Positions 1-5,575 are shown, numbered from the stretch's first letter. The stretch: 5,624 nucleotides of DNA from Candidatus Hydrogenedentota bacterium (GCA_007124105.1 SLFT01000314.1:1-5624); one strand, 5' to 3'. Numbers and translations are program-made. The notes: generated by a model from the letters alone, not told the origin.

Positions 1-1898
1 ATTTCCACGTCCGCAACAATCTCCTCGATCATTTCGATGGCGGCATCGGCATTCTCTTTGTTCAATGCCGCGATATTTATTGTACCATCGTCCTGGATGT
101 CAATCTCGGCGCCCGTCTCATTTTGAATCTGTCGGATAACCTTTCCGCCGGGACCAATGATCTCGCGGATTTTGTCTGGGTGGATTTTAATGGTGAAAAT
201 ACGCGGCGCATAAGGCGATAAGTCTTCACGTGGTTTGGCGAGCGTCTCATTCATGATGCGCAGGATATGTTCGCGACCTGCGCGCGCCTGCGCCATGGCG
301 CGTTCCATCACGTCGCGGGACAAGCCCTTGACTTTAGTATCCATCTGAAACGCGGTAATCCCATTTTCGGTGCCGCAGACCTTGAAGTCCATGTCGCCCA
401 AATGATCCTCGTCGCCGAGGATATCGGATAGGATACGGACTTCGTCGCCTTCTTTAATGAGCCCCATGGCGATTCCGGCGACCTGGCCTTTAACGGGAAC
501 GCCCGCGTCCATCATACTTAACGAGCCCCCGCATACGGTGGCCATAGAACTCGAACCGTTGCTTTCTGTCACATCCGATACAATACGAACGGTGTAGGGG
601 AAGTTGTTTTCGCCGTCATCGTCTTCAGACGCTGAATCGGTAAACGGCAACATGCCCTCGAGGGCGCGCTCAGCCAGTTTCCCATGACCCACCTCGCGAC
701 GTCCGGGGCCCATTACACGGCGCACCTCACCGACAGACCAGGGCGGGAAATTGTAATGCAGGAAGAAGCGGCGAAATTCGTCGCCTGTCAACTCGTCAAT
801 TCGCATTTCATCGCGACTGGTACCCAACGTGGTTGCAACCAGCGCCTGTGTTTCACCGCGGGTAAACAACGCGCTGCCATGAGTACGCGGCAAGATACCC
901 ACTTCGATGGTAATGGGGCGCACTTCATCCAATTGGCGTCCGTCCATGCGCACATCGGTTTCGACAACGGCGCGGCGCATAATACTCTTTTTCAGGTCGC
1001 TGAACACTTCACGAATCTGACCGGCCCGTTCGGCATACTCTTCTTCGCCGTATTTTGCTGCAAGTTCCTCTTCCAGGGTAACTTTTATCGCGTCAAGGGC
1101 ATCGTAACGTGCGAGTTTCTCGCGAATGGCAAGCGCTTCTTTAATGCGCGGCGCAGCAACCGCTTCCACGTCAGCAATGATCTCCGGCGCAATGGTCGCC
1201 TCCGGAACAGGCATCTTCTCGACACCGGCGCAATTTCGCAACTCTTCGATAGAAGCGACAATATCGCGAATATGATTGTGGGCAAATTCAAGCGCCTCGA
1301 CCATCTGGGCTTCTTCTAATTCATCAGCCGAACCTTCTACCATGCAGATGGAGTCACGGGTGCCCGCAACAATGATGTCCAGGGCGCTGTTTTCCATGTC
1401 AGGCATGGGTGGATTAACAACCAACTGGCCGTCAATCAGCCCCACACGTACAGCACCGATAGGCTCAAGGAGCGGAATCTTACTTATGTGCAAAGCTGCT
1501 GACGCGGCGTTCATGCTTAATACGTCGGGGTTGTGAATGTTGTCAGCGGAAAAAACAGTCTGGCAGACCATTGTTTCGTTCAGGAATGTCTTGGGAAACA
1601 ACGGACGCAACGGACGGTCCGTCATGCGACAGACAAGAATCTCGCGTTCTGAAGGCCGCGCTTCACGTCGGAAGAAATTGCCCGGGATTTGGCCTACCGC
1701 GTAAAACTTTTCGCGATAGTCAACGGTCATCGGGAAAAAATCCTGCCCCTCTCTTGGTTCCGGCGCTGTTGTGACGGCGGACAATACCATGGTGTCGCCG
1801 CTCTGACAGATGACGGCGCCGTGCGCTTGCTTGGCGATGCGGCCCGTCTCGAAATGCACCTCTGCGGCGCCTACTTGTACTGATACTCTTTCTACCAT
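1..1898 (-). CDS. pnp: Polynucleotide phosphorylase (PNPase), C-terminus cut by window edge
   Basis: Phosphorolytic 3'-to-5' exoribonuclease that degrades mRNA, releasing nucleoside diphosphates; in other bacteria it works as a trimer, often in an RNA degradosome. I read 632 complete codons from the ATG at 1898 with no frame break; full-length homologues have about 700 residues. Domains in order: first RNase PH-like domain (from about residue 1, with GNFFRREARPSE and CRMTDRPLRPLFP), a helical linker (about 150-315), second RNase PH domain from RMDGR at 317-321, and a KH domain with the GPGG loop at 582-585. The phosphate-site serines lie in ESNGSSSMA (E445, S449-S451). The metal/catalytic set in GDEDHLGDMDFK is D498, D504 and K506, matching E. 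coli D486, D492 and K494. The reading stops at IVADVE, exactly the KH/S1 junction, so only the S1 domain is outside. The start is supported by GAGGTAAG about 8 nt upstream. Lies 182 bp downstream of rpsO, the usual arrangement. Confidence 0.97.
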   Translation of the reverse strand, partial: MVERVSVQVGAAEVHFETGRIAKQAHGAVICQSGDTMVLSAVTTAPEPREGQDFFPMTVDYREKFYAVGQIPGNFFRREARPSEREILVCRMTDRPLRPLFPKTFLNETMVCQTVFSADNIHNPDVLSMNAASAALHISKIPLLEPIGAVRVGLIDGQLVVNPPMPDMENSALDIIVAGTRDSICMVEGSADELEEAQMVEALEFAHNHIRDIVASIEELRNCAGVEKMPVPEATIAPEIIADVEAVAAPRIKEALAIREKLARYDALDAIKVTLEEELAAKYGEEEYAERAGQIREVFSDLKKSIMRRAVVETDVRMDGRQLDEVRPITIEVGILPRTHGSALFTRGETQALVATTLGTSRDEMRIDELTGDEFRRFFLHYNFPPWSVGEVRRVMGPGRREVGHGKLAERALEGMLPFTDSASEDDDGENNFPYTVRIVSDVTESNGSSSMATVCGGSLSMMDAGVPVKGQVAGIAMGLIKEGDEVRILSDILGDEDHLGDMDFKVCGTENGITAFQMDTKVKGLSRDVMERAMAQARAGREHILRIMNETLAKPREDLSPYAPRIFTIKIHPDKIREIIGPGGKVIRQIQNETGAEIDIQDDGTINIAALNKENADAAIEMIEEIVADVE

Positions 1899-2012
1899 TT
1901 TTCTTACCTCTTTTCCTGCGCGCGGATCGGCTCTGCGATCAATCGTGCATCATAGTTTCTTATCTCTATCTACCACTTCTTCTTAATTGATTGTTGGATT
2001 TCGACGGGCAAT

Positions 2013-2032
2013 GCTGTTGCGTCTTGAACAGC
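2013..2032 (-). other. Hairpin in rpsO-pnp spacer, possible mRNA processing site
   Basis: A 6-bp perfect inverted repeat (GCTGTT/AACAGC, 8-nt loop) lies in the 182-nt spacer between rpsO and pnp. There is no T-run after it on the minus strand, so it is not a convincing terminator. A second small stem (GATCG/CGATC at 1925-1929 and 1936-1940) lies close to the pnp Shine-Dalgarno. In E. coli the rpsO-pnp spacer carries a larger RNase III-cleaved stem-loop that underlies PNPase autoregulation. These stems are shorter, so an equivalent role is only a guess. A TATGAT hexamer on the minus strand at 1949-1954 resembles a -10 box, but I find no partner -35. Confidence 0.3.
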
Positions 2033-2080
2033 CGCAAACACAGTACGCCAATCCGCTGAAGAACGCCAAGGCGGGACGCT

Positions 2081-2350
2081 CTATTTGCGCAGTCCCAGTT
2101 TGCCAATCAATGCGCGATATCGTTCAATATCTTTCTTCTGAACATAATTAAGCAGGTTGCGGCGTTTGCCCACCAGCCGCAACAGACCGCGTCTGCACGC
2201 AAAATCCTTGGGATGTTCGCGTAGATGTTCCGTCAGCTGCTTGATGCGTTCAGTGAACAAAGCCACTTGAACTTCCACCGACCCCGTATCCTCACCATTG
2301 GCGCCATGCGCCTCAACCAGTTTACTTTTCGTTTCTTTGGGTAACGACAT
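2081..2350 (-). CDS. rpsO: 30S ribosomal protein S15
   Basis: Primary 16S rRNA-binding protein of the 30S platform, which nucleates assembly at the central-domain three-way junction. The protein has 89 residues, the normal family length. It shows the expected blocks: DTGSVEVQVA, LTEHLREHPKD, CRRGLLRLVGKRRNLLNY and the C-terminal ERYRALIGKLGLRK. Counting from Ser1 of the mature protein, the rRNA-contact residues T21, G22, Q27, H41 and D48 are present, but the usual HHS segment at 49-51 reads FAC. The start is the ATG at 2350: AAAGGT lies 10 nt upstream, and the family begins with MSL. The frame stays open further upstream to a TTG at 2434, but that 28-residue extension has no homology I recognise and overlaps the leader. 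It sits 137 bp after pgk and upstream of pnp. Confidence 0.97.
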   Translation of the reverse strand: MSLPKETKSKLVEAHGANGEDTGSVEVQVALFTERIKQLTEHLREHPKDFACRRGLLRLVGKRRNLLNYVQKKDIERYRALIGKLGLRK

Positions 2351-2375
2351 TTTCGTATGCACCTTTCTTGCGTAT

Positions 2376-2424
2376 TCGCCCACGCCCAGCACGGCGATGG
2401 TGAACCGCACGCCCGAGCCGCGGG
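2376..2424 (-). promoter_or_regulatory. Structured rpsO leader with alternative stems
   Basis: The RNA ahead of rpsO is GC-rich and can form a stem CCCG/CGGG (2412-2415 with 2421-2424). It can also form one of two competing stems sharing the segment 2393-2397: CGCC/GGCG (2383-2386 with 2393-2396) or TCGCC/GGCGA (2376-2380 with 2393-2397). The second lies about 10 nt upstream of the Shine-Dalgarno at 2361-2366. S15 autoregulates its own translation through structurally diverse leaders in several bacterial groups, so such a role is plausible, but I see no specific S15-binding motif that proves it. A minus-strand TATACT at 2450-2455 could be the -10 box of an rpsO promoter, although no good -35 accompanies it. 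Confidence 0.3.
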
Positions 2425-2457
2425 TAAGTGACAATTATTTCAAACACATAGTATATC

Positions 2458-2477
2458 AAAAACAGACCAGTAGTCTG
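2458..2477 (-). terminator. Weak intrinsic terminator after pgk
   Basis: Read on the minus strand, CAGAC-TACTG-GTCTG forms a 5-bp stem (2463-2467 with 2473-2477), followed directly by TTTTTGAT. It starts about 10 nt after the pgk stop codon. Position and T-run fit a Rho-independent terminator, but the short stem suggests leaky termination, so some readthrough into rpsO-pnp is likely. An alternative pairing ACCAG/CTGGT competes with it. Confidence 0.5.
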
Positions 2478-2487
2478 GTAATCTACG

Positions 2488-3750
2488 TCAGCAGGCGCCG
2501 CCACAACAACAGGCGCCGTCGGGTTTATCGGTCAATGCGGCGAGACCCGGCAGGGTCTTGCCTTCGAGCATTTCAAGGGACGCGCCGCCGCCCGTGGATA
2601 CATGGGACATCTTGTCCGCCAATCCAAACTGGGTCACGGCCGCCGCTGTATCGCCGCCGCCAATGATGCTGATAACGTCGTTGTCAGCCAACAATTCGGC
2701 AATGGTACGCGTACCCTTCGCGAAATTCTCCATCTCGAAGACGCCAACCGGACCATTCCAAACAACTGTACGCGATTTCTTGATAACACTGCTGAATTGT
2801 TCGATAGCTTCGGGGCCAATATCAAGACCCATCCATCCGTCGGGGATGGCGTCTGCCTTGACTGTTTGTGTGTTTGCGTTGTTGTCAAAGGCGTCCGCCA
2901 CTACAATATCAGCAGGCAAAATCAGGGTGATGCCCTTTTCCTCGGCCAGGCCCATCAGTTTTCTGGCGACTTCGATACCGGGTTCGTCCAGCATGGACTT
3001 GCCGATTTCAAATCCCTTTGCCTTGAGGAAGGTAAACAGCATCCCGCCGCCGATCAGCAAGTTATCCACCAGGTTGAGCAGGTTTTCGATAACAGTGATC
3101 TTGTCTGAAACTTTTGCGCCGCCCAAAACAGCGGTCAACGGACGCTCGGGATTGTTGAGCACCTGCCCGAAATACGCCATTTCGCGTGTAACCAGGAAGC
3201 CCGCAGCGCTCTGTTTGATATGGCGGGCAACGCCTTCCGTGGACGCGTGTGCGCGATGCACGGTGCCAAAGGCGTCCGAGATATATACGTCGCCCAACTT
3301 CGCCAGCTGCGCGGCGAACTCGGGATCATTTTTCTTTTCACCCGCGTAAAAGCGGGTGTTTTCAAGCAAAATAATGTCGCCGGGCGCCATTGCCGCAACG
3401 GCTTCTTCGACTTCCGGACCGATACAGGCGTCCAGTTTCTTGACATTGCCGCCTACGAGGGCGCGCAAGGCATCCGCAATGGGGTCCATCTTAAAGGTCA
3501 AATTTTTTGTTTCAATAGCCGCTTTTTCAGCATCATCCGCGGCCTTCTGTGGGTCGCCCGGACGGCCCAGATGAGACATCAATACAAGTTTGCCGCCCTG
3601 ATCGCGCACATAATTGATGCTTTTGAGCGCGGCGCGAATACGCGTATCGTCACGTACTGTCCCGTCTTCATTTTGCGGTACGTTAAAATCCACGCGCATT
3701 AATACGGTCTTGTCGCGAAGTTCCAGGTCGTCTATCTGCAACTTGTTCAT
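2488..3750 (-). CDS. pgk: Phosphoglycerate kinase with cysteine-rich C-terminal tail
   Basis: Cytoplasmic enzyme of glycolysis and gluconeogenesis that transfers phosphate between 1,3-bisphosphoglycerate and ADP, giving 3-phosphoglycerate and ATP. The protein has 420 residues, slightly longer than the usual 390-415. N-terminal substrate domain: RVDFNVP (19-25), R38 in DDTRIRAA, SHLGRP (59-64), LLENTRFYAGEKKND (128-142) and DAFGTVHRAHAS (159-170). C-terminal nucleotide domain: GGAKVSDK (210-217), NGPVGVFE (332-339), GGGDT (364-368) and STGGGASLE (385-393). All the usual catalytic and binding motifs are present, so it should be active. After the normal family end (LPGLAALTDK) there is an extra tail, DGACCCGGAC, with Cys414, 415, 416 and 420. 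The ATG start has AGGAAGG 6 nt upstream. It follows gap by 86 bp on the same strand, and the pair is probably co-transcribed. Confidence 0.98.
   Translation of the reverse strand: MNKLQIDDLELRDKTVLMRVDFNVPQNEDGTVRDDTRIRAALKSINYVRDQGGKLVLMSHLGRPGDPQKAADDAEKAAIETKNLTFKMDPIADALRALVGGNVKKLDACIGPEVEEAVAAMAPGDIILLENTRFYAGEKKNDPEFAAQLAKLGDVYISDAFGTVHRAHASTEGVARHIKQSAAGFLVTREMAYFGQVLNNPERPLTAVLGGAKVSDKITVIENLLNLVDNLLIGGGMLFTFLKAKGFEIGKSMLDEPGIEVARKLMGLAEEKGITLILPADIVVADAFDNNANTQTVKADAIPDGWMGLDIGPEAIEQFSSVIKKSRTVVWNGPVGVFEMENFAKGTRTIAELLADNDVISIIGGGDTAAAVTQFGLADKMSHVSTGGGASLEMLEGKTLPGLAALTDKPDGACCCGGAC
2492..2518. repeat. 9-bp direct repeat encoding the PGK tail
   Basis: CAGGCGCCG occurs at 2492-2500 and again, identical, at 2510-2518, an 18-bp period (six codons) at the very 3' end of pgk. 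On the coding strand each copy reads CGGCGCCTG and encodes Gly-Ala-Cys in the same frame. The in-frame period suggests that the cysteine tail grew, or can vary, by slippage or duplication. Confidence 0.6.
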
Positions 3751-3782
3751 GATATGCCTTCCTTTTTACGTTCTATTCAGAA

Positions 3783-3816
3783 AGGCGGGACCTGACGCTT
3801 TTGCGCGGTCCCGCCT
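3783..3816 (-). terminator. Strong gap-pgk intergenic hairpin (attenuator or processing site)
   Basis: A perfect 10-bp GC-rich inverted repeat, AGGCGGGACC/GGTCCCGCCT (3783-3792 with 3807-3816), whose loop contains a further CGC-TTTT-GCG stem (3796-3805). It begins about 20 nt after the gap stop codon and ends about 20 nt before the pgk Shine-Dalgarno. On the minus strand the stem is followed by only TTCTGAAT, a poor T-run. Partial termination or protection of the gap mRNA 3' end is therefore more likely than a full stop. Its effect would be to set gap expression above pgk. It is the most stable inverted repeat I found in the window. Confidence 0.65.
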
Positions 3817-3836
3817 GTAAACTACAGATTCGGTGT

Positions 3837-4835
3837 TCAGGATGCCATCTTCTTGAACAGGTCAATACAACGGTTGGAATAACCCCATTCGTTGTCGTAC
3901 CAGGAGATGATCTTGATGAAGTTGCCGTCCATAACAGACGTGAGCGCGGCGTCAAAAATGCTGGAGTGAGAATTGCCGATAACATCACAAGAGACGATCG
4001 GATCTTCCATGTACTGCAAGATGCCCTTGAGCGGGCCTTCCGCAGCGGCTTTCATGGCCGCGTTAATATCTTCCTTCGTGGCGCTCTTGTCAAGTTGGGC
4101 CACCAGGTCAACTACGCTGCCGTCAATCACCGGTACGCGCATGGCCATGCCGTCCAGTTTGCCGTTCAGATCGGGCAATACTTCGCCCACGGCGCGGGCC
4201 GCGCCGGTGGTGGTGGGGATGATCGAGTAAGCGGCGGCGCGGGCGCGACGCAAGTCGCTGTGCGGCATGTCAAGCACCACCTGGTCGTTGGTGTAGGCAT
4301 GGGTGGTCGTCATGAGGCCGCGCACAATGCCGTATTTCTCGTGGAGAACTTTGGCTACCGGCGCAAGACAGTTGGTGGTACAGCTGGCATTGGATACCAC
4401 CACATCACTTGCTTTGAGCACCTCGTCGTTCACGCCGCAAACCACGATAGCGTCCACTGCGTCCTTCGGCGGCACACTTAACAATACTTTTTTTGCGCCC
4501 GCTTCGACGTGCATCATGCACTGCGCCTTCGCGCGGAATACGCCAGTGGATTCAAGCACCAGCTCGACGCCAAGAGCGCCCCAGCCAAGCTCGGCGGGGT
4601 TCTTGACGGCTGTGACTTTGACTTCCTTGCCGTCAACAACAATCGCATCGTCTTTGGCGCTCACTTGCTTTGGATATACGCCGTTGACGCTGTCGTATTT
4701 CAGCAGATGGGCGAGTGTTTTCGCGTCGGTCAGGTCGTTAATCGCCACAACTTCAAACGCGGATTCTTCCATGAGAAGCTTGAATACATTGCGGCCAATG
4801 CGGCCAAAACCATTGATTCCGACTTTCGTTGCCAT
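3837..4835 (-). CDS. gap: Glyceraldehyde-3-phosphate dehydrogenase (type I, probably NAD-dependent)
   Basis: Cytoplasmic tetrameric enzyme that oxidises and phosphorylates glyceraldehyde-3-phosphate to 1,3-bisphosphoglycerate, the substrate of the downstream pgk product. It has 332 residues, the standard length. N-terminal Rossmann domain: GINGFGRIGRN (6-16), with N33-D34 at the end of the second strand; an acidic residue here, together with the LDMP segment (188-191), fits NAD rather than NADP preference. Catalytic domain: SNASCTTN (148-155) with nucleophile Cys152, His179 in TTTHAYT, IIPTTTGAARAVG (205-217), Arg233 in AMRVP, and WYDNEWGYSNR (312-322). All catalytic residues are present. The start ATG at 4835 has AAGGA 9 nt upstream and gives the canonical MATKVGINGFGRIG. 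It is the first gene of the minus-strand block, behind a long upstream region with candidate promoters. Confidence 0.98.
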   Translation of the reverse strand: MATKVGINGFGRIGRNVFKLLMEESAFEVVAINDLTDAKTLAHLLKYDSVNGVYPKQVSAKDDAIVVDGKEVKVTAVKNPAELGWGALGVELVLESTGVFRAKAQCMMHVEAGAKKVLLSVPPKDAVDAIVVCGVNDEVLKASDVVVSNASCTTNCLAPVAKVLHEKYGIVRGLMTTTHAYTNDQVVLDMPHSDLRRARAAAYSIIPTTTGAARAVGEVLPDLNGKLDGMAMRVPVIDGSVVDLVAQLDKSATKEDINAAMKAAAEGPLKGILQYMEDPIVSCDVIGNSHSSIFDAALTSVMDGNFIKIISWYDNEWGYSNRCIDLFKKMAS

Positions 4836-4884
4836 AGGTAGTTTTCCTTTCGCTTATACCTGTCTTTCTGAGGACTTTCCTAAG

Positions 4885-4903
4885 AATATACACTTACTGT
4901 AAG
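4885..4903 (-). promoter_or_regulatory. Proximal gap -10-like box with adjacent 11-bp palindrome
   Basis: On the minus strand TATATT (4885-4890) resembles a -10 box, and two bases upstream of it lies the perfect palindrome CTTACAGTAAG (4893-4903, 5-bp arms around one base). No convincing -35 stands 16-18 bp upstream. The palindrome would occupy the spacer of such a promoter, a normal operator position. A start near 4878 would give gap a leader of about 40 nt. Confidence 0.3.
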
Positions 4904-5018
4904 CACATTTATTGAAACGAAGCTGAAAAGATGCGGATGAATTGCGCCGTGGCAAATCGAAGAACTGGTCAGCCCCGCATACACGCCCACTTGTGCCGGC
5001 CGCAGGTGAAACCACGTT

Positions 5019-5065
5019 CCAGCGTCCTTATGCCAGGAATAGAGTTCCTCCCTGAAAACCGCTGG
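5019..5065 (-). other. Foldable segment in the putative long gap leader
   Basis: On the minus strand CCAGCG (5060-5065) can pair with CGCTGG (5019-5024), enclosing a hairpin with AGGAA/TTCCT arms (5035-5039 with 5045-5049, 5-nt loop). The nested arrangement lies within the RNA that would be made from the distal promoter. No known riboswitch family is recognised. It could be a small regulatory structure or chance pairing. Confidence 0.25.
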
Positions 5066-5078
5066 GATAGCGCGAACC

Positions 5079-5095
5079 CTATACTTAGCGTATAG
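5079..5095. promoter_or_regulatory. Inverted repeat overlapping the distal gap promoter start region
   Basis: Perfect 6-bp inverted repeat CTATAC-TTAGC-GTATAG. It overlaps the end of the -10-like hexamer at 5094-5099 and covers the expected transcription start on the minus strand. That is where a repressor operator would sit; the alternative is a hairpin at the 5' end of the transcript. The regulator is unknown. Confidence 0.35.
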
Positions 5096-5123
5096 TATGC
5101 CAGACGACAGGAGAGAAAGTCAA
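5094..5123 (-). promoter_or_regulatory. Candidate distal promoter for gap
   Basis: On the minus strand TTGACT (5118-5123, 5 of 6 to the sigma-70 -35 consensus) is followed after 18 bp by CATACT (5094-5099, 4 of 6 to the -10 consensus). It points toward gap and would produce a leader of about 250 nt. The adjacent repeat cluster upstream and palindrome downstream strengthen the case that this is a controlled promoter, but the hexamers alone are only moderate matches. Confidence 0.4.
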
Positions 5124-5175
5124 TTTATGTTTTCATGATGTTTTCATGATTTATGTTTTCATGAGTGTTTTCACG
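5123..5175. repeat. Cluster of four 11-bp repeats (TCATGAAAACA on minus strand)
   Basis: Three exact copies of TGTTTTCATGA (plus strand) at 5128-5138, 5139-5149 and 5154-5164, and a degenerate fourth, TGTTTTCACG, at 5166-5175. The first two are directly tandem. A longer exact 16-bp repeat (5123-5138 and 5149-5164) has a 26-bp period. The cluster is AT-rich in a GC-richer setting and abuts the -35-like TTGACT of the candidate gap promoter. It could be a set of protein-binding sites for an activator. It could also be a small tandem repeat linked to the RAYT element to its right. Confidence 0.7.
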
Positions 5176-5267
5176 CAGGGCCATGCCCCGGTTATTCGTC
5201 CTGCGGCATCATGGCGCCCCCTTCGCATTGCGGGTTTCAGACTGCGCCTGTTGTTTTTCTGAGATGG

Positions 5268-5296
5268 CGAGGAGAAATTACATTTCCTCCTCCTCG
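5268..5296. repeat. Bulged inverted repeat before the transposase remnant
   Basis: CGAGGAGAAAT (5268-5278) pairs with ATTTC plus TCCTCG (5282-5296) around a 3-nt loop, with a 4-nt CTCC insertion in the right arm. It sits at the left boundary of the recognisable transposase frame. It may be a decayed REP-like hairpin, since RAYT enzymes act on imperfect palindromes of this size, but a single copy cannot show that. Confidence 0.3.
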
Positions 5297-5310
5297 GTCC
5301 CCGCGTCACC

Positions 5311-5574
5311 TTGACTCTGCCCCGCCTGCATCAGTTCGACTACTGCAGGAAGGCGTATAAGAATCGCAGCCGTTATCAGGTATGGCAGGAAGTGTCTCAT
5401 CCGCAGCTGATCCAGGGGGACGCGATGCTGCGGCAGAAGATCACGTATATTCACAACAACCCGGTGCGTCGCGGGTATGTGGACATTCCCGAGCATTGGC
5501 GGTATTCATCGGCCCGCAATTATGAGAGCCTGGACGGGGCGGTGATGGAGATTGACGCGTTGATGGGGCTTTGA
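5311..5574 (+). pseudogene. REP-associated tyrosine transposase (RAYT/Y1 family), C-terminal fragment
   Basis: 87 codons from a TTG; the frame is open from 5263, after a stop at 5260-5262. The recognisable part is the C-terminal half of a RAYT-type transposase: YQVWQEVSHPQLIQ (residues 22-35), then LRQKITYIHNNPVRRGYV (40-57), then PEHWRYSSARNY (60-71). Full-length relatives have about 150-200 residues and act as single-strand DNA nucleases on REP hairpins, using an HUH histidine pair and a catalytic tyrosine. Tyr46 in YIHNNP aligns with E. coli RayT Tyr115, so the nucleophile is kept. The HUH half is absent, and I could not find it upstream in any frame. No Shine-Dalgarno precedes the TTG. 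I take it as a decayed remnant. It is on the opposite strand to the gap block and divergent from it. Confidence 0.75.
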
Positions 5575-5575
5575 G

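Larger units (their letters stand above)
4836..5262. other. Long non-coding region upstream of gap
   Basis: About 427 bases with no gene I can support. It holds the gap Shine-Dalgarno, two candidate gap promoters, a foldable leader segment, two palindromes and a short-repeat cluster, listed separately. Two short unlisted ATG frames exist on the plus strand (4931-5095, 54 codons; 5183-5314, 43 codons), as does an ATG-less open frame on the minus strand. None has a ribosome binding site or recognisable similarity. The plus-strand part nearest the transposase remnant (5176-5262) may be decayed transposon sequence, but I could not recognise the missing HUH region in any frame. Confidence 0.6.

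Noticed and set aside
684..1319. 211-codon plus-strand open frame
   Set aside because: Lies wholly antisense to the intact pnp gene and has no family resemblance; it reflects codon bias of the real gene.
2351..2434. 28-residue N-terminal extension of S15 from a TTG
   Set aside because: S15 homologues start at MSL, the ATG at 2350 has a properly spaced AAAGGT, and the extension overlaps a structured leader.
2558..3349. 263-codon plus-strand open frame
   Set aside because: Antisense shadow of pgk, whose catalytic motifs are complete on the other strand.
3801..4481. 226-codon plus-strand open frame
   Set aside because: Antisense shadow of gap, rich in His/Gly as expected from reversed codons; no ribosome binding site or known motif.
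4931..5095. 54-codon plus-strand frame in the gap upstream region
   Set aside because: No Shine-Dalgarno, no recognisable similarity, and it ends inside the palindrome of the candidate promoter.
5123..5175. Repeat cluster considered as a CRISPR array
   Set aside because: Repeats are only 11 bp, spacers are 0-4 bp, and there are no cas genes in the window.
5183..5314. 43-codon plus-strand frame considered as the lost N-terminal half of the transposase
   Set aside because: It contains no HUH-like histidine motif or RAYT N-terminal pattern, so it cannot be linked by a frameshift on sequence evidence.
5278..5496. 72-codon minus-strand open frame
   Set aside because: Antisense to the transposase fragment; its protein is unrecognisable and the plus-strand reading has clear family motifs.
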